In this document: in pieces, positions 1 through 10,094 of the stretch
Position numbering within the stretch: position 1 is the first letter of the stretch
How the letters are laid out: every line of letters starts with the position of its first letter
Assembly: GCF_004210375.1 (NCBI RefSeq)
Contig: NC_134833.1
Location: 145,382,127-145,446,126 of the forward strand
Source of the DNA: Tachypleus tridentatus
Lineage: Eukaryota > Arthropoda > Merostomata > Xiphosura > Limulidae
Length of the DNA stretch: 64,000 nt
Direction of reading: 5' to 3'
The notes under the pieces: model-generated
What the model was told of the DNA's origin: nothing
Database searches by the model: none
The model's input: only the letters and a program-made list of their open reading frames with translations
Translations under genes and position numbers: made by a program

Positions 1-184
1 ATACCTAACATACAAAATAATGTACTTAGTATCTACCCGAATCAAATACGAAAAATCACTAAATACAAAAGCTAGGTAGAACAAGCAAATAAACTTCAAA
101 AATGGAATCAAAGCAGACAGAGATATAAAAGGACATGCCACTTCACCGAATACTGAACACTTCAGAAGGAAAATTATTCATTTA

Positions 185-1330
185 TATCAGGTTATCCCAT
201 TAGTAATGTCCCAAAGTTTAATACAGAAGGGGGAATCACCATTTCTGTCTTTTTAGAAGGTTGTAATGACTACAGTATATACTAAGACATGTATACACCT
301 GTCCAGACAAATGGAAGAAACTAAACCAACTCCACTTTTTAAGATCATCAATAAAATAAACTATCATGAAGATGGATGTGTCTACAGCTTAAGTGATGCG
401 CCACGTTCAGGTTGTCCTGTTGAGTTTATTTCCTGATTTTCTGCTGGTGCACTTGATGAAGATTTTGCTGTTACAGTTGGAGAACTAGCACAAAAGCTTA
501 ATTCAACCCATTCAACAGTTCACCGTCATCTACAACAGCTTGGAAAGGTGTCAACTCTTGAAACGTAGGTTCCCCATTATTTGACAGAAGCCAACCTTAG
601 AACAAGAGTGGACATTTGTACGTATGTGTCTTCTTGTGAACGTAACTCACCATTTTTGGACATGTTAGTGACTGGAGATGAAAAATGGATATTTTATAGC
701 AGTTTTTAAGTGCCGCAGATAATGGATCAGTGCAGGTAAACTGGCTAAAGCACAGCCCAAAATGGAGTTAGACCATAGGAAAGTCTTGTAAAGCATTTGG
801 TGGGATATCGTTGGTGTGATCTACTTTGAGTTGATGCCACTCAATCTAAGGATTTCTTCAGACTTCTATTGTCAAAACAGTTCGTGCGCTTCAATGTTGC
901 ACTGAAAGATAAGAAGCCTGCTTTTGTCAATCTTAAAGGTGTTGTGTTACACCAGGATAATGCACGGCCCCATACAACAAGGATTACATCTGCAAAAATA
1001 GAAGAGATAGACTGGTTAAAACTTCCATCATTGTCCTTATTCTCCAGAATTTTCCACATCTGATTATCATCTCTTCTGAAGTTTGCAGAACTATCTTGAT
1101 GGAAAAGAGCTTGGAACACATGAACATCTCTAAATTACCCTCTCTACATTCTTTTCCTCCAAACCCCAACAATTTTATGGAAGTTTCATTCAGAAGCTTG
1201 TGAATCGTTGGCAGGGAGTAATTAATAATAATGGAACATACATTATTAATTAAATAACATTAATAGCGTTTGAAATCCTTTCTCCTTTACTGAATTTAAA
1301 ATCAGACATTATTTAAGTGAAGACTGATAT
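185..1330 (+). mobile_element. mariner element copy A1, decayed DD34D transposase
   Basis: A decayed Tc1/mariner-superfamily cut-and-paste transposon. The conceptual protein has a linker-like LSDAPRSG motif near 391-414, then VTGDEKWIFYS with the first catalytic Asp at 677-679. The second Asp (LHQDNARPH) is at 956-958, 93 codons later, and the third (TSDYHLF) is at 1062-1064. The 34-residue spacing holds if one inserted nucleotide is allowed, so this is a DD34D mariner. The C-terminus (NNNGTYIIN) ends with TAA at 1251-1253. Probable terminal inverted repeats begin near 187 (CAGGTTATCCCATTAGTAAT) and end near 1328, each next to TA. Several stops and frameshifts make it inactive. Three further long copies and one C-terminal fragment lie in the window. 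Confidence 0.88.
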
Positions 1331-1990
1331 TAGGAACTCACCTACTTTGTGTATAGCTATCTCGGAATTTCATCAGAATCATTATAGTTTTCAATCAGGC
1401 AACCTTAAAATATTTCTTTTATGAATAATTTACAATATTTTATGAATACAAAATCTGAGTCCCTATGTTTTGTCAGCTTCAATCCTTTTTGTTTTTCTTT
1501 TTAAGTTCAGTAGCCAGCTCTACTTGTCGACTGAATTATGATTTGGTTTTTCCTTGTATATGATTGTTTACTATTTTTGTAAGATGGTATAGGAGGGTTT
1601 GTTGGATGTAATATGTATTTTATAGATTCCAGACTTTAACATAGTATTATAATAAACATACTGGTCAAAGCTCATGTATACGATTTCGCTCTATAAGTTA
1701 ATAGAAAGTGTATCTTTCTTATAAAAGAGCGATTACAGTGGGTAAGACACTATATGTACCTTTTCATGACATGTGGATCAGAAAATCTAGATGAGTTTTT
1801 TATTACTTAAAACTAGTTTCCGTCCCATCAGTACATAGCGCAATTTACGATAGTTATAATACTGTTTGGAGAATATTCCCAATATGCTCATAGTAAGGAA
1901 CATATATACAGGAAAAGAGGCCGGCAATCAACTTTACCTCCCTCTATCATACAATGCATACCGACTGTTCATTCTACGTCATATTTATGA
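1331..1990. other. upstream flank of B1, no gene seen
   Basis: AT-rich noncoding stretch between the mariner terminus and the B1 promoter. It recurs almost unchanged upstream of the other B copies (about 35,060-35,715, 57,690-58,350 and, inverted, 18,910-19,560), so it is part of the duplicated block. No coding region was recognised. Confidence 0.6.
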
Positions 1991-2043
1991 GCATGCGCAA
2001 TTTCAGAGCTGTCAGAATTTATCAAAGACGAGTTGTATAAATA
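1991..2043 (+). promoter_or_regulatory. B1 core promoter: NRF1-like motif and TATA box
   Basis: GCATGCGCA at 1991-1999 resembles an NRF-1 (nuclear respiratory factor/erect wing) half site. TATAAATA lies at 2036-2043, 70 bp before the chosen ATG. The same pair, at nearly the same spacing, precedes all four B genes. A start site about 30 bp below the TATA box would give a 5' leader of roughly 40-45 nt. No expression data were available, and the block is also conserved simply because it is duplicated. Confidence 0.6.
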
Positions 2044-2112
2044 CCAGCAGATGAGAAGAAGGAGAGGTTTATGGTTTTAGTTATTCTATACGTATTTAAG
2101 AATTTCACAGAG

Positions 2113-2841
2113 ATGGAGTATAAGATTGTATTAGTAATTTTGTTTTTATATTTTAATCTCGCGACGTTGCATTTTTATCCTACAGACCCATCTATATCCA
2201 ATGTATTCGTTACGGATGATAATCAAATAACGAAGGATGTAGAACGTCGGCGTCGGGAGGCTAGCGATGGCGCAACAACGGTCCCTCCAACGGAAGGTGT
2301 AGAACGTCGTCGTCGGGAGGCTGGCGAAGGCGCTTCCACGGTCTTTCCAACGGAAGGTGTAGAACGTCGGCGTCGGGAGGCTGGCGAAGGCGCAACCACG
2401 ATCCTTCCAACGGAAGGTGTAGAACGTCGGCGTCGGGAGGCTGGCGAAGGCGCAACCACGATCCTTCCAACGGAAGGTGTAGAACGTCGGCGTCGGGAGG
2501 CTGGCGAAGGCGCAACCACGATCCTTCCAACGGAAGGTGTAGAACGTCGGCGTCGGGAGGCTGGCGAAGGCGCAACCACGATCCTTCCAACGGAAGGTGT
2601 AGAACGTCGGCGTCGGGAGGCTGGCGAAGGCGCAACCACGATCCTTCCAACGGAAGGTGTAGAACGTCGGCGTCGGGAGGCTGGCGAAGGCGCAACCACG
2701 ATCCTTCCAACGGAAGGTGTAGAACGTCGTCGTCGGGATGCTGGCGAAGGCGCTTCCACGGTCTTTCCAACGGAAGGTGTAGAACGTCGTCGTCGGGATG
2801 CTGGCGAAGGCGCTTCCACGGTCTCTCCAACAAAGGTGTAG
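2113..2841 (+). CDS. B1: putative secreted tandem-repeat peptide precursor
   Basis: Unrecognised 242-residue protein. Residues 1-20 (MEYKIVLVILFLYFNLATL) form a signal-peptide-like hydrophobic start. A linker of about 25 residues follows (YPTDPSISNVFVTDDNQITK), then ten 20-residue units of the form VERRRREAGEGATTILPTEG. Each unit holds an RRRR block, a candidate furin/prohormone-convertase site, and a 16-residue peptide with four Glu (EAGEGATTILPTEGVE). That layout suggests a multi-copy secreted peptide precursor; this is inference, with no known homologue recalled. I chose ATG 2113 over ATG 2071 because it starts the conserved MEYK/MECK leader and has purine at -3 and G at +4. A 1-nt loss near 2832 shifts the frame to a TAG, so seven more DNA repeat units lie beyond the stop. 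It could instead be a noncoding minisatellite locus. Confidence 0.5.
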   Translation: MEYKIVLVILFLYFNLATLHFYPTDPSISNVFVTDDNQITKDVERRRREASDGATTVPPTEGVERRRREAGEGASTVFPTEGVERRRREAGEGATTILPTEGVERRRREAGEGATTILPTEGVERRRREAGEGATTILPTEGVERRRREAGEGATTILPTEGVERRRREAGEGATTILPTEGVERRRREAGEGATTILPTEGVERRRRDAGEGASTVFPTEGVERRRRDAGEGASTVSPTKV

Positions 2842-3254
2842 AACGTCGGCGTCGGGAGGCTGGCGAAGGCGCTTCCACGGTCTCTTCAACGGAAGGTGTA
2901 GGACGTCGGCGTCGGGAGGCTGGCGAAGGCGCTTCCACGGTCTCTCCAACGGAAGGTGTAGAACGTCGGCGTCGGGAGGCTGGCGAAGGCGCTTCCACGG
3001 TCTCTCCAACGGAAGGTGTAGAACGTCGGCGTCGGGAGGCTGGCGAAGGCGCTTCCACGGTCTCCAACGGAAGGTGTAGAACGTCGGCGTCGGGAGGCTG
3101 GCGAAGGCGCTTCCACGGTCTCTCCAACGGAAGGTGTAGAACGTCGGCGTCGGGAGGCTGGCGAAGGCGCTTCCACGGTCTCACCAACGGAAGGTGTAGA
3201 ACGTCGGCGTCGGGAGGCTGGCGAAGGCGCTTCCACGGTCTCTCCAACGGAAGG
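2239..3254 (+). repeat. 60-bp tandem array in B1, about 17 units
   Basis: About 17 units of 60 bp, roughly 65% GC in AT-rich surroundings. Sub-variants are grouped: units near 2360-2700 carry an ATCCTTCC version, flanking units a GTCTTTCC or GTCTCTCC version. That points to local amplification. One unit near 2832 has lost a base and one near 3063 has lost three. Because 60 is a multiple of three, the frame is stable between indels. TAG in GTGTAGAACG is read in frame as V-E and is a stop in another frame. Confidence 0.95.
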
Positions 3255-3445
3255 TCATTAACTAGAACTACGAACTCCTTTTAGTGAAATATTGTGGTGT
3301 CGTTAGCTCGTATGTAACTTTTGTATCATGTGTATAAATTAAATTATACAGTTCTTTATCGCTGTTTACGAACTGGTATTTCGGAAGTTTTCCTTGTTTA
3401 ATGAAAGATCTTTCAACAGCACTATGTAAAAGCTTCTTCCATTGT

Positions 3446-3451
3446 AATAAA
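3446..3451 (+). terminator. B1 candidate poly(A) signal AATAAA
   Basis: AATAAA about 190 bp after the end of the array, in a 3' flank shared with B3 (39,390-39,395) and B4 (59,426-59,431). It fits the 3' end of a short intronless transcript. Confidence 0.45.
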
Positions 3452-4029
3452 GGAAAGATGCATCTACAGCTACTGTAATTCAGTGTCGATACCCGAAATG
3501 TACATACATAACGAAACAACTTTCCTTCGCACACTTTAATACGATTATTACAGCGCTTTTTTAAGCATTTATTCCAGAGATCTCCTTTTGCATTCTAACA
3601 TACTGCTTGACCTTCATATCCCTATTCTTTATCGTCTTGCTCTTTTATATTGTGTCTTACACCCTGAGGCCTTAATTTTTACTTGAGACATTTAACTGTG
3701 TGACTAGGAATCGGGAATGCATTGCTTGTGCTTTCTAGACTCTGCTGGACAGGTGATAGCTGAAATGAGCTTTCTCGATGTTCGCTGGTGTCCTAAACGC
3801 ACGCTTCAAACCTATAGTCGTAATACTTGTTTGTTTTGTGATAATTAATTGTTTTGTTACTGAATAGTATTACATGCAAAGTAAACCTAGCTTTGTATGT
3901 AGCATTTTTATCGCATAAATGATGACATGTTCGATTCAATGCTCATGTTCCTTTATTGAATCATTAACTGTCAGCAGAAATACTTATTACGTATACAGAG
4001 AGTTTGCGAAATTTCATAGATACACAAGT
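3452..4029. other. 3' flank of B1 and left flank of hAT G1
   Basis: Noncoding. The part from about 3590 to 3660 is a short stub of the pyrimidine-rich array that is long after B4. From about 3680 to 4029 it matches the flank before hAT copies G3 and G4 (about 42,500-42,870 and 63,100-63,460). About 3 kb present between B and G elsewhere is missing here. Confidence 0.55.
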
Positions 4030-4037
4030 CCCATGGA

Positions 4038-4977
4038 CATGGGCGTTTAGCATTACGTATGACATACTGATACGGAGGGGAACTTCCTACAGTTAACGAA
4101 GCTCTTGGAAGAGGAAGATCCTCAGATGACGGATTACGTGTCAAAGAAAACCACATTCATATCACCTCATAATGAAATAATGGAGATGCTCAGCCATCAA
4201 ATACTGAGGAACATAGCACACAAAGTGCAGCAAAGTGAAATCTTTGCATTAATGGTTGGTGGCACTCAAGGTGTTACTGGTGCCGAACAGTAAGCAATAT
4301 GTGTACGATACGTAGATGAGAACCTTGACGTCCATGAGATATTTCTAGGTTTGTACAGTGTTTCCAATACAACTGGTGAAACAATATCCTCGACTATACT
4401 TGATGTACTGACTAGACTCAATTTACCACTGTTAGGATTAAGAGCACAAACTTATGATGGAGCCGCTAACATGATTGGTGCGTACAGTGGATGTCAGGCA
4501 AATATAAAGGAGAAGCAACCGTCAGCTTTGTTTTTTCACTGCGGAACACACGAGGCTAATTTAATAACACAACGTGCAGTTGAAACTTGTGAATGTGTTC
4601 GAGATTCTATCCAGTGAGTACATGAACTTGGTGTCTTGCTTCAGAGGTCAGGGAAATAGAAGACAATCTTTGAAAATATTGTATCGTCAGACAGCCACAA
4701 TGGTCCAGTTAAATACATCCGCTCACTGTGTCCAATACGCTGGCTGTGCTGTCTATATGCAATTCTATTAACATTTTCAAAACTGTTCACAACACCTCAC
4801 TTATACAAACCTACATGGAAACCTTGAAGTATCGTGGCAACAAGATTACTCTGTGACTGCATGTTTACAGCTTTCAGGTTCACGTAATCAAAGATAACCA
4901 ATTTGCAAATTGAACAGATCATATAAATGGTTTCAAAAATCATCAACCCCATCGGGTGTAACAAATCTACGCTCCTG
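4038..4977 (+). mobile_element. hAT element G1, internal-deletion derivative
   Basis: Truncated copy of the hAT family whose fullest copy is at 42,875-46,828. The terminus at 4038 (CATGGGCG, a decayed CAGGGGCG) is followed directly by transposase sequence, so the first part of the element is missing. Flanking 8-bp direct repeats CCCATGGA (4030-4037) and CACATGGA (4978-4985) match at 7 of 8 bases, as expected for hAT target duplications. Readable transposase includes RYVDENLDVHE, YDGAANMIGAYSGCQ and FFHCGTHEANL, typical of the DUF4371/ZMYM1-like hAT group. The dimerisation end is missing, and stops such as TAA at 4291-4293 make it dead. Confidence 0.82.
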
Positions 4978-5112
4978 CACATGGATACAGTCATCTCTGG
5001 ATCCTCACTGCCTATGAATACAGTCATCTCTGGATCCTCACTGCCTATGAATACAGTCATCTCTGGATCCTCACTGCCTATGAATACAGTCATCTCTGGA
5101 TCTTCAGTACAC
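4978..5112 (+). repeat. 33-bp minisatellite beside hAT G1, four units
   Basis: Four near-identical 33-bp units (TATGAATACAGTCATCTCTG then GATCCTCACTGCC) start in the right target-site duplication of G1. The unit is single-copy at the related empty sites near 42,230 and 62,820 and beside G2. Confidence 0.9.
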
Positions 5113-5939
5113 TTTTGTTAATCTTTATCGACACTCTTTTAATATTTAGTGGATGAGTTTTTAATACTGATACGGAAAGTTATTGAACAAGTGCTAAAAG
5201 AAAACAGTTATTTTAGAACAAAAATAAGGGAAAACTACTGTCTGCAGTGCCGTGTATGGAAGAGTCTTAAGAAACAAGGTGTTCCACCCACTTTACATAA
5301 CCTAAACTAAGGATAAAGGCCGAACTTACACCCTGAACTACTTTCGAGATAGACCGTAATTTTGACTTGTAGCACTTAACTGTATGACTAAGCATCAGGA
5401 ATGCATTTTTTGTGCTTTCGAGACTTTGCTTGACAGGTCATAGCTCAAAGGTGCTTGATCGATGTTAACAGGTGTCCTACACACACGCTTCCAAAACTAT
5501 TGTCGTAATATTTATGTGTTTGTTTTGTAATTGTTAATTTGGTTTGCTACTTAATGGATTTACAAACAAAGTAAAACTTAATTTGTTATTCTTGTCTCCA
5601 GTACCACATCCTTCAGCCTAGATAGGAAGTTATTTCCTTGTTTGCCTATTTTATTCGTAACTCATTCCTCAGCAGCATTTGTTTTTTTATAACACTTTTA
5701 TGGCTCTCTTAAACTTTATTTCCAGTCCTTAACCTTCTTCGGTAAACACTTATTCAATACGATCATTCTTATGGGTCGTGTCGGTTGACAATCTCATAAG
5801 GCTGTTCGAAGGGGCTTGCGACACCATTAGAGGTGCTCTTCAGCCCCGCGCGCAGTATGAGGTGTGGCGTTGACGATGTGAAATTAGTTCAACTTTCGAC
5901 CGTTTATCGCTTTCCATGTGAAATATTATCTTGATAGCT
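5113..5939. other. Flank J1 and unique junction segment
   Basis: About 5113-5640 matches 46,965-47,515. About 5640-5926 is found nowhere else in the window and is followed by the truncated end of mariner A2. A perfect 11-bp hairpin (5927-5937/5945-5955, 7-nt loop) lies exactly at the junction. No gene was recognised. Confidence 0.6.
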
Positions 5940-6668
5940 CTTTTCTATCAAGATAGTTCTGCAAACTTCAGAAGAGATGATAATCAGATGGGGCAACTTC
6001 TGGAGAAAAAGGAGAATGATGGAATTTTTAACCAGTCTATCTCTTCTATTTTTGCAGATGTAATCCTTGTTGTATTGGGCCGTACATTATCCTGGTGTAA
6101 CACAACACCTTTACGATTGACCAAAGAAGGCTTCTTATCTTTCAGTGCAACATTGAAGCGCACGAACTGTTTTGACAATAGAAGTCTGAAGTAATCCTTA
6201 GATTGAGTGGCACCAACTCAAAGTAGATCACACCAACGATATCCCACCAAATGCTTTACAAGACTTTCCTAGGGTCTAACTCCATTTTGGGCTGTGCTTT
6301 AGCGAGTTTACCTGCACTGATCCATTATCTGCGGCACTTAAAAACTGTTATAAAACATCCATTTTTCATCTCCAGTCACTAACATGTCCAAAATCTTCAT
6401 TAAGTGCACCAACAGAAAATCAGGAAATAAACTCAACAGGACGACCTGAACGTGGTGCATCACTTAAGATGTAGACACATCCATCTTCATAAGAGTTTAT
6501 TTTATTAATGATCTGAAAAGTGGAGATGGTTTAGTTTCTTCCATTTGTCTGGACAGGTGTATACATGTCTTAGTATATACTGTAGTCATTACAAACTTCT
6601 AAAAAGACAGAAATGGTGATTCCCTTCTGTATTAAATTTTGGGGCATTACTATTGGGATAACCTGATA
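5940..6668 (-). mobile_element. mariner copy A2, 3' truncated
   Basis: Inverted copy of the same mariner, matching A3. On the minus strand it reads LHQDNVRPNTTRITSAKIEE (the second catalytic Asp is kept), and the first Asp motif GDEK is also present. The outer terminus (GGGATAACCTGATA) is at about 6655-6668. The transposase C-terminus is missing because the element stops at the inversion junction at 5940. Confidence 0.85.
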
Positions 6669-7229
6669 TAAATGAATTATTTTCCTTCTGAAGTGTTCAG
6701 TATTCGGTGAAGTGGCATGTCCTTTTATATCTCTGTCTGCTTTGATTCCATTTTTCAAGTTTATTTGCTAGTTCTACCTAGCTTTTGTGTTTAATGATTA
6801 ATGATTAATTGCATTATTTTGTATGTTAGGTATTTTAAACATAATTTACGGGACATAAAATGCAAGCTCACATTATTTAGAGCTGTAATTTTTATTCTAG
6901 AAAAATATAATACTGGACTTAAGTGTTGTAAGTCAAAAAATTTACTCACTTAATCAAGGGACAATTACACATTGGACAAATTCGTGTGATATATAAAATT
7001 GAATGGCACAAATTGTGTTATTCTAGTTTAGAACAAGCGTAAGACTCTACCAACATACATGTATTTGAAACTATAAATATAGTCATAATGAAAATATCTT
7101 TAATTCACTAAAGCAGTGAGGAAACCCAGGGGTTCGTTGAGTCAGTCTCAGATGTTCGGCGAAGGTCAAAACACGCACACTGTGTGTGTGTCCATTCCGT
7201 TCATTCAACTCGTATGATTCGTGACGCCA
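6669..7229. other. Flank between mariner A2 and SINE
   Basis: Noncoding. It matches, inverted, 33,356-33,924 and 56,060-56,636, and contains no recognisable gene. Confidence 0.55.
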
Positions 7230-7240
7230 TGCCCACTTGG

Positions 7241-7515
7241 TTTGTTTGTTTTCGAATTTCGCACAAAGCTACTCCAGGGCTATCTGTGCTAGCCGTCCCT
7301 AATTTAGCAGTGTATCACTAGAGGGAAGGCAACTAGTCTTCACCACCCACCGCCAACTCTTGGGCTACTCTTTTACCAACGAATAGTGGGATTGATCGTC
7401 ACATTATAACGCCCCCACGGCTGGGAGGGCGAGCATGTTTGGCGCGACCGAGATGCGAACCATCGACCCTCAGATTACGAGTCGCACGCCTTAACACGCT
7501 TGGCCATGCTGGGCC
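7241..7515 (-). mobile_element. tRNA-derived SINE, full length, with target duplication
   Basis: Minus-strand SINE with a tRNA-like head at 7440-7515, a central body and a CAAA-rich tail. It is flanked by the 11-bp target duplication TGCCCACTTGG (7230-7240 and 7516-7526). The orthologous insertion with the same duplication is at 30,399-33,344 and 55,768-56,048. Confidence 0.9.
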
Positions 7516-7599
7516 TGCCCACTTGGCCATCATTGGCTGCGGCTGATCACGTCACATCACTTGGCCTTAATATCTGTGCTGCAGAAAACTTCGTGCGCT

Positions 7600-8784
7600 T
7601 AGTACTCGACTTGTGACTGTAATAATCGTGCGTCAGTTTTTAATTTTTCCAAACCTTTCAATCTTGTGCGAAATACTGCCCTGAAGCACCGCATCTTCAA
7701 AGAGCTATGTAATGAAATGGGCTCTGAATTTGAGGTACTTCTGTGCCACTCTAACGATCGGTGGTTATCCCAGGGAAAGGTACTGAATCGTGTTTTTGCC
7801 ATGCGTGTGGAATTAGCCCTGCTTTTGCGAGAGCACCAACATTGTCATGTAGATTGCTTCGAAAATCTGAGTACACTCTAATTTGGCGTACATGACCGAT
7901 ATCTTCAATGCTTTCAGTCATCTCAATCAACAGATGCGGGGCGGTGGAGTCAACATCATCGAAGCGGAAGAACACCTGAAGGCTTTTAAAAAAAGCTACG
8001 AACAGAGAATGATAACTTTGCAAACTCTTCCCTGCTGGACGACTGTGTAAGTGAGATCGAAGATATGTCTGAAATCGGAGACTTTTCTGTACTCGGGGAA
8101 CTGAAGCAAACAATTGCCATGCACTTAGATGAGCTCGCAAAGTCTCTCGACGGATACTTCGTCACCAGAGAGTCATATCTAGCATGTGTAAGACAGCCGT
8201 TTACGTTTAGTGTTGCGACAGCAGATGTCAATGGTGAAAACCTCGACGAAATCATTGAACTTCAGCAGAGCCAGGTTCAACAACAACTTTTCAGAATAAC
8301 AACGCTCTCAACGTTTACGTGTCACCAAATCGTAGCGTACCCTCTTATTGCTAATAACGCCCTTGAGATAATCATACCGTTTGTTTTAACATATCTTTGC
8401 GAGCAATCCTTTTCGAGGATGGTAGACATAAAAACGAAGAAAAGGAACATACTTTGTTGCGAAAATGATATGAGTGTGGTACTTGCCAAGGTGAAGCCGC
8501 GCATTTTTGAACTTGTCTCTGAAATGCAACAGCAAAAGTCACATTGATTTGCATTAAATATTCATTGAGTTATGTTTTTGTTTGTGTGTGAAATTCATGT
8601 TTTGTTGGTTTTGTTCTTTGAACACAGTGATATTATGTGCAACTGATGCATGGCTCATTTTGTGCTCTAGTAAAATATCTACTTATATTTTGAATTTGAA
8701 AAAATCATATTTTATTTTTCCAATTACGAAGGGTTCAGTGAAACTTCCGGGGTTCAGTACCTCTAACAGGGTTAAGAACCACTG
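7600..8784 (+). pseudogene. hAT transposase fragment C1 (ZBED5/SCAND3-like)
   Basis: 5'-truncated hAT transposase. The first segment (7666-7881) reads ALKHRIFKELCNEMGSEFEV followed by NDRWLSQGKVLNRVF. After frameshifts it reads FNAFSHLNQQMRGGGVN. The last segment, an open 160 residues at 8065-8547, ends with the hAT C-terminal dimerisation signature LTYLCEQSFSRMVDIKTKKR and NDMSVVLAKVKPRIFELV. The right terminal repeat, GGTTAAGAACCACTG, ends at 8784. Two minus-strand relatives lie at 29,135 and 54,504. The N-terminal half with the BED finger and the first catalytic residues is absent, so this copy cannot move itself. Confidence 0.85.
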
Positions 8785-8954
8785 CACTAAAGTAAGTAGA
8801 CATTTATCTCTGAGGTTTAGGAAACGTTCGAATTAGGAAATATTATAGACCCTCAATTGTACCCTCCTAGTACTTAACCATTGACAGTCAACAATACTGA
8901 ATTTACGTGTCTCAGAAATAGTTTAGAAGATGTAATTAAATTAGGAACAATGAA

Positions 8955-9226
8955 ATGGTTTATTGTTTTAACAGTTTGTGTGTGGATATGGAAAATGTTA
9001 AATGCACAGTTTGTGAAGAAAATCTCATGTCAAATAATGAGCATATTTCATGTAAGTGTTTGTGTGAAGGCTGTTATATCATTGTCATCTTAAAACGTGC
9101 AGGAAGAAACAACTGAATAGAGATACAAACCAAATCAACTAGAAAAGTTGTGGAAGAAATCATGAGAGTATGGATACTGACAGCATTTAATAATCATTTT
9201 ATGGAATTCTTTATGAAAACTTTATA
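8955..9226 (+). pseudogene. Small Cys-rich ORF, interrupted copy
   Basis: Reads MVYCFNSLCVDMENVKCTVC followed by EENLMSNNEHISC, then TGA at 9114-9116, after which the same frame continues IEIQTKSTRKVVEEIMRVW to the end. It is the interrupted counterpart of the open copy at 28,691-28,963. CxxC and later Cys residues hint at a zinc-binding fold; the family is not recognised. Confidence 0.5.
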
Positions 9227-10094
9227 AAAATATAAATAAATTCACGTCTTACATATCGTAAATGTATATTTATCATACCAATACTTCATTATTACAGCTA
9301 CTTTAGAAGCTATCGATACCCAAGTTCACTGATTTAGTTGAATCTGATCTGGAACACTCTTATTCGCAAATATAACCTTGATACACGTGTTTTTCAAAGC
9401 TCAACGTCATAAAAACATGAAGATATGCCATTAACGTTCCTAAAAAAAAAAAAGAGAGTAACTTCTGTGTTTGTTTATTTTAAATTAAATGTTTTTGGAT
9501 CCAAAACTAATATTCCAGTTTTAAACATCAATTAGTTTGTAAACATTCTTCGACATACAGTGTAGCTTCAGTTGTTTCCTGGTACTTTAGTTTTGTTGAA
9601 CCGCAGAATAAAAAATGAAAACTTTCACATTTACAGCGTGTAACTATGTTATCAAATTTTACGATCCTTAAAAGGATATGCAGTCTAGATTTCGAAAAAC
9701 TTTATTTTATGAATCTGTCGATTTATTCCTTTCCAGGATGTTAAAATTGATAATTACGTTTATCTGCAATTACAAAGGAAGCTTCATGTACATATCAAAC
9801 ATTTACTCTTTTAAATGTCAGTTTATGAGTGTCTATTTGGTTATTTTTTATCATTATTTTGTATTGGTTAAAGATGCAGTTTGGTTTGATTCAGTAATGT
9901 TTAGAACAGTGATGGAATTCAAATATTTTAACAACCGGTTATATGTCGCGTTACCCACCACAATTTTGTGTGATTAAAAATAACAACAAAAATATCTTAC
10001 TCAAATAATTTATTCAGCATGCTTCAAATATTTCCAAATTACCACTTGATTACCATTAAAATCTTTATTCCTTCAACGCTTGAACCCGTTGTTA
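9227..10094. other. Noncoding flank, duplicated block
   Basis: AT-rich. Matches (inverted) 27,800-28,690 and (inverted) 53,175-54,070. Nothing gene-like was seen. Confidence 0.55.

Noticed and set aside
2146-3247. Long minus-strand ORFs across the B1 array (also 58,582-59,288)
   Set aside because: They are antisense readings of a GC-rich 60-bp unit that has few stops in any frame. They lack a leader, and the conserved promoter and poly(A) signal are on the plus strand.
9678-9977. Hydrophobic 99-residue ORF, candidate membrane protein
   Set aside because: The counterpart at 53,384-53,614 is shortened and frame-disrupted, and the composition is that of AT-rich noncoding DNA.
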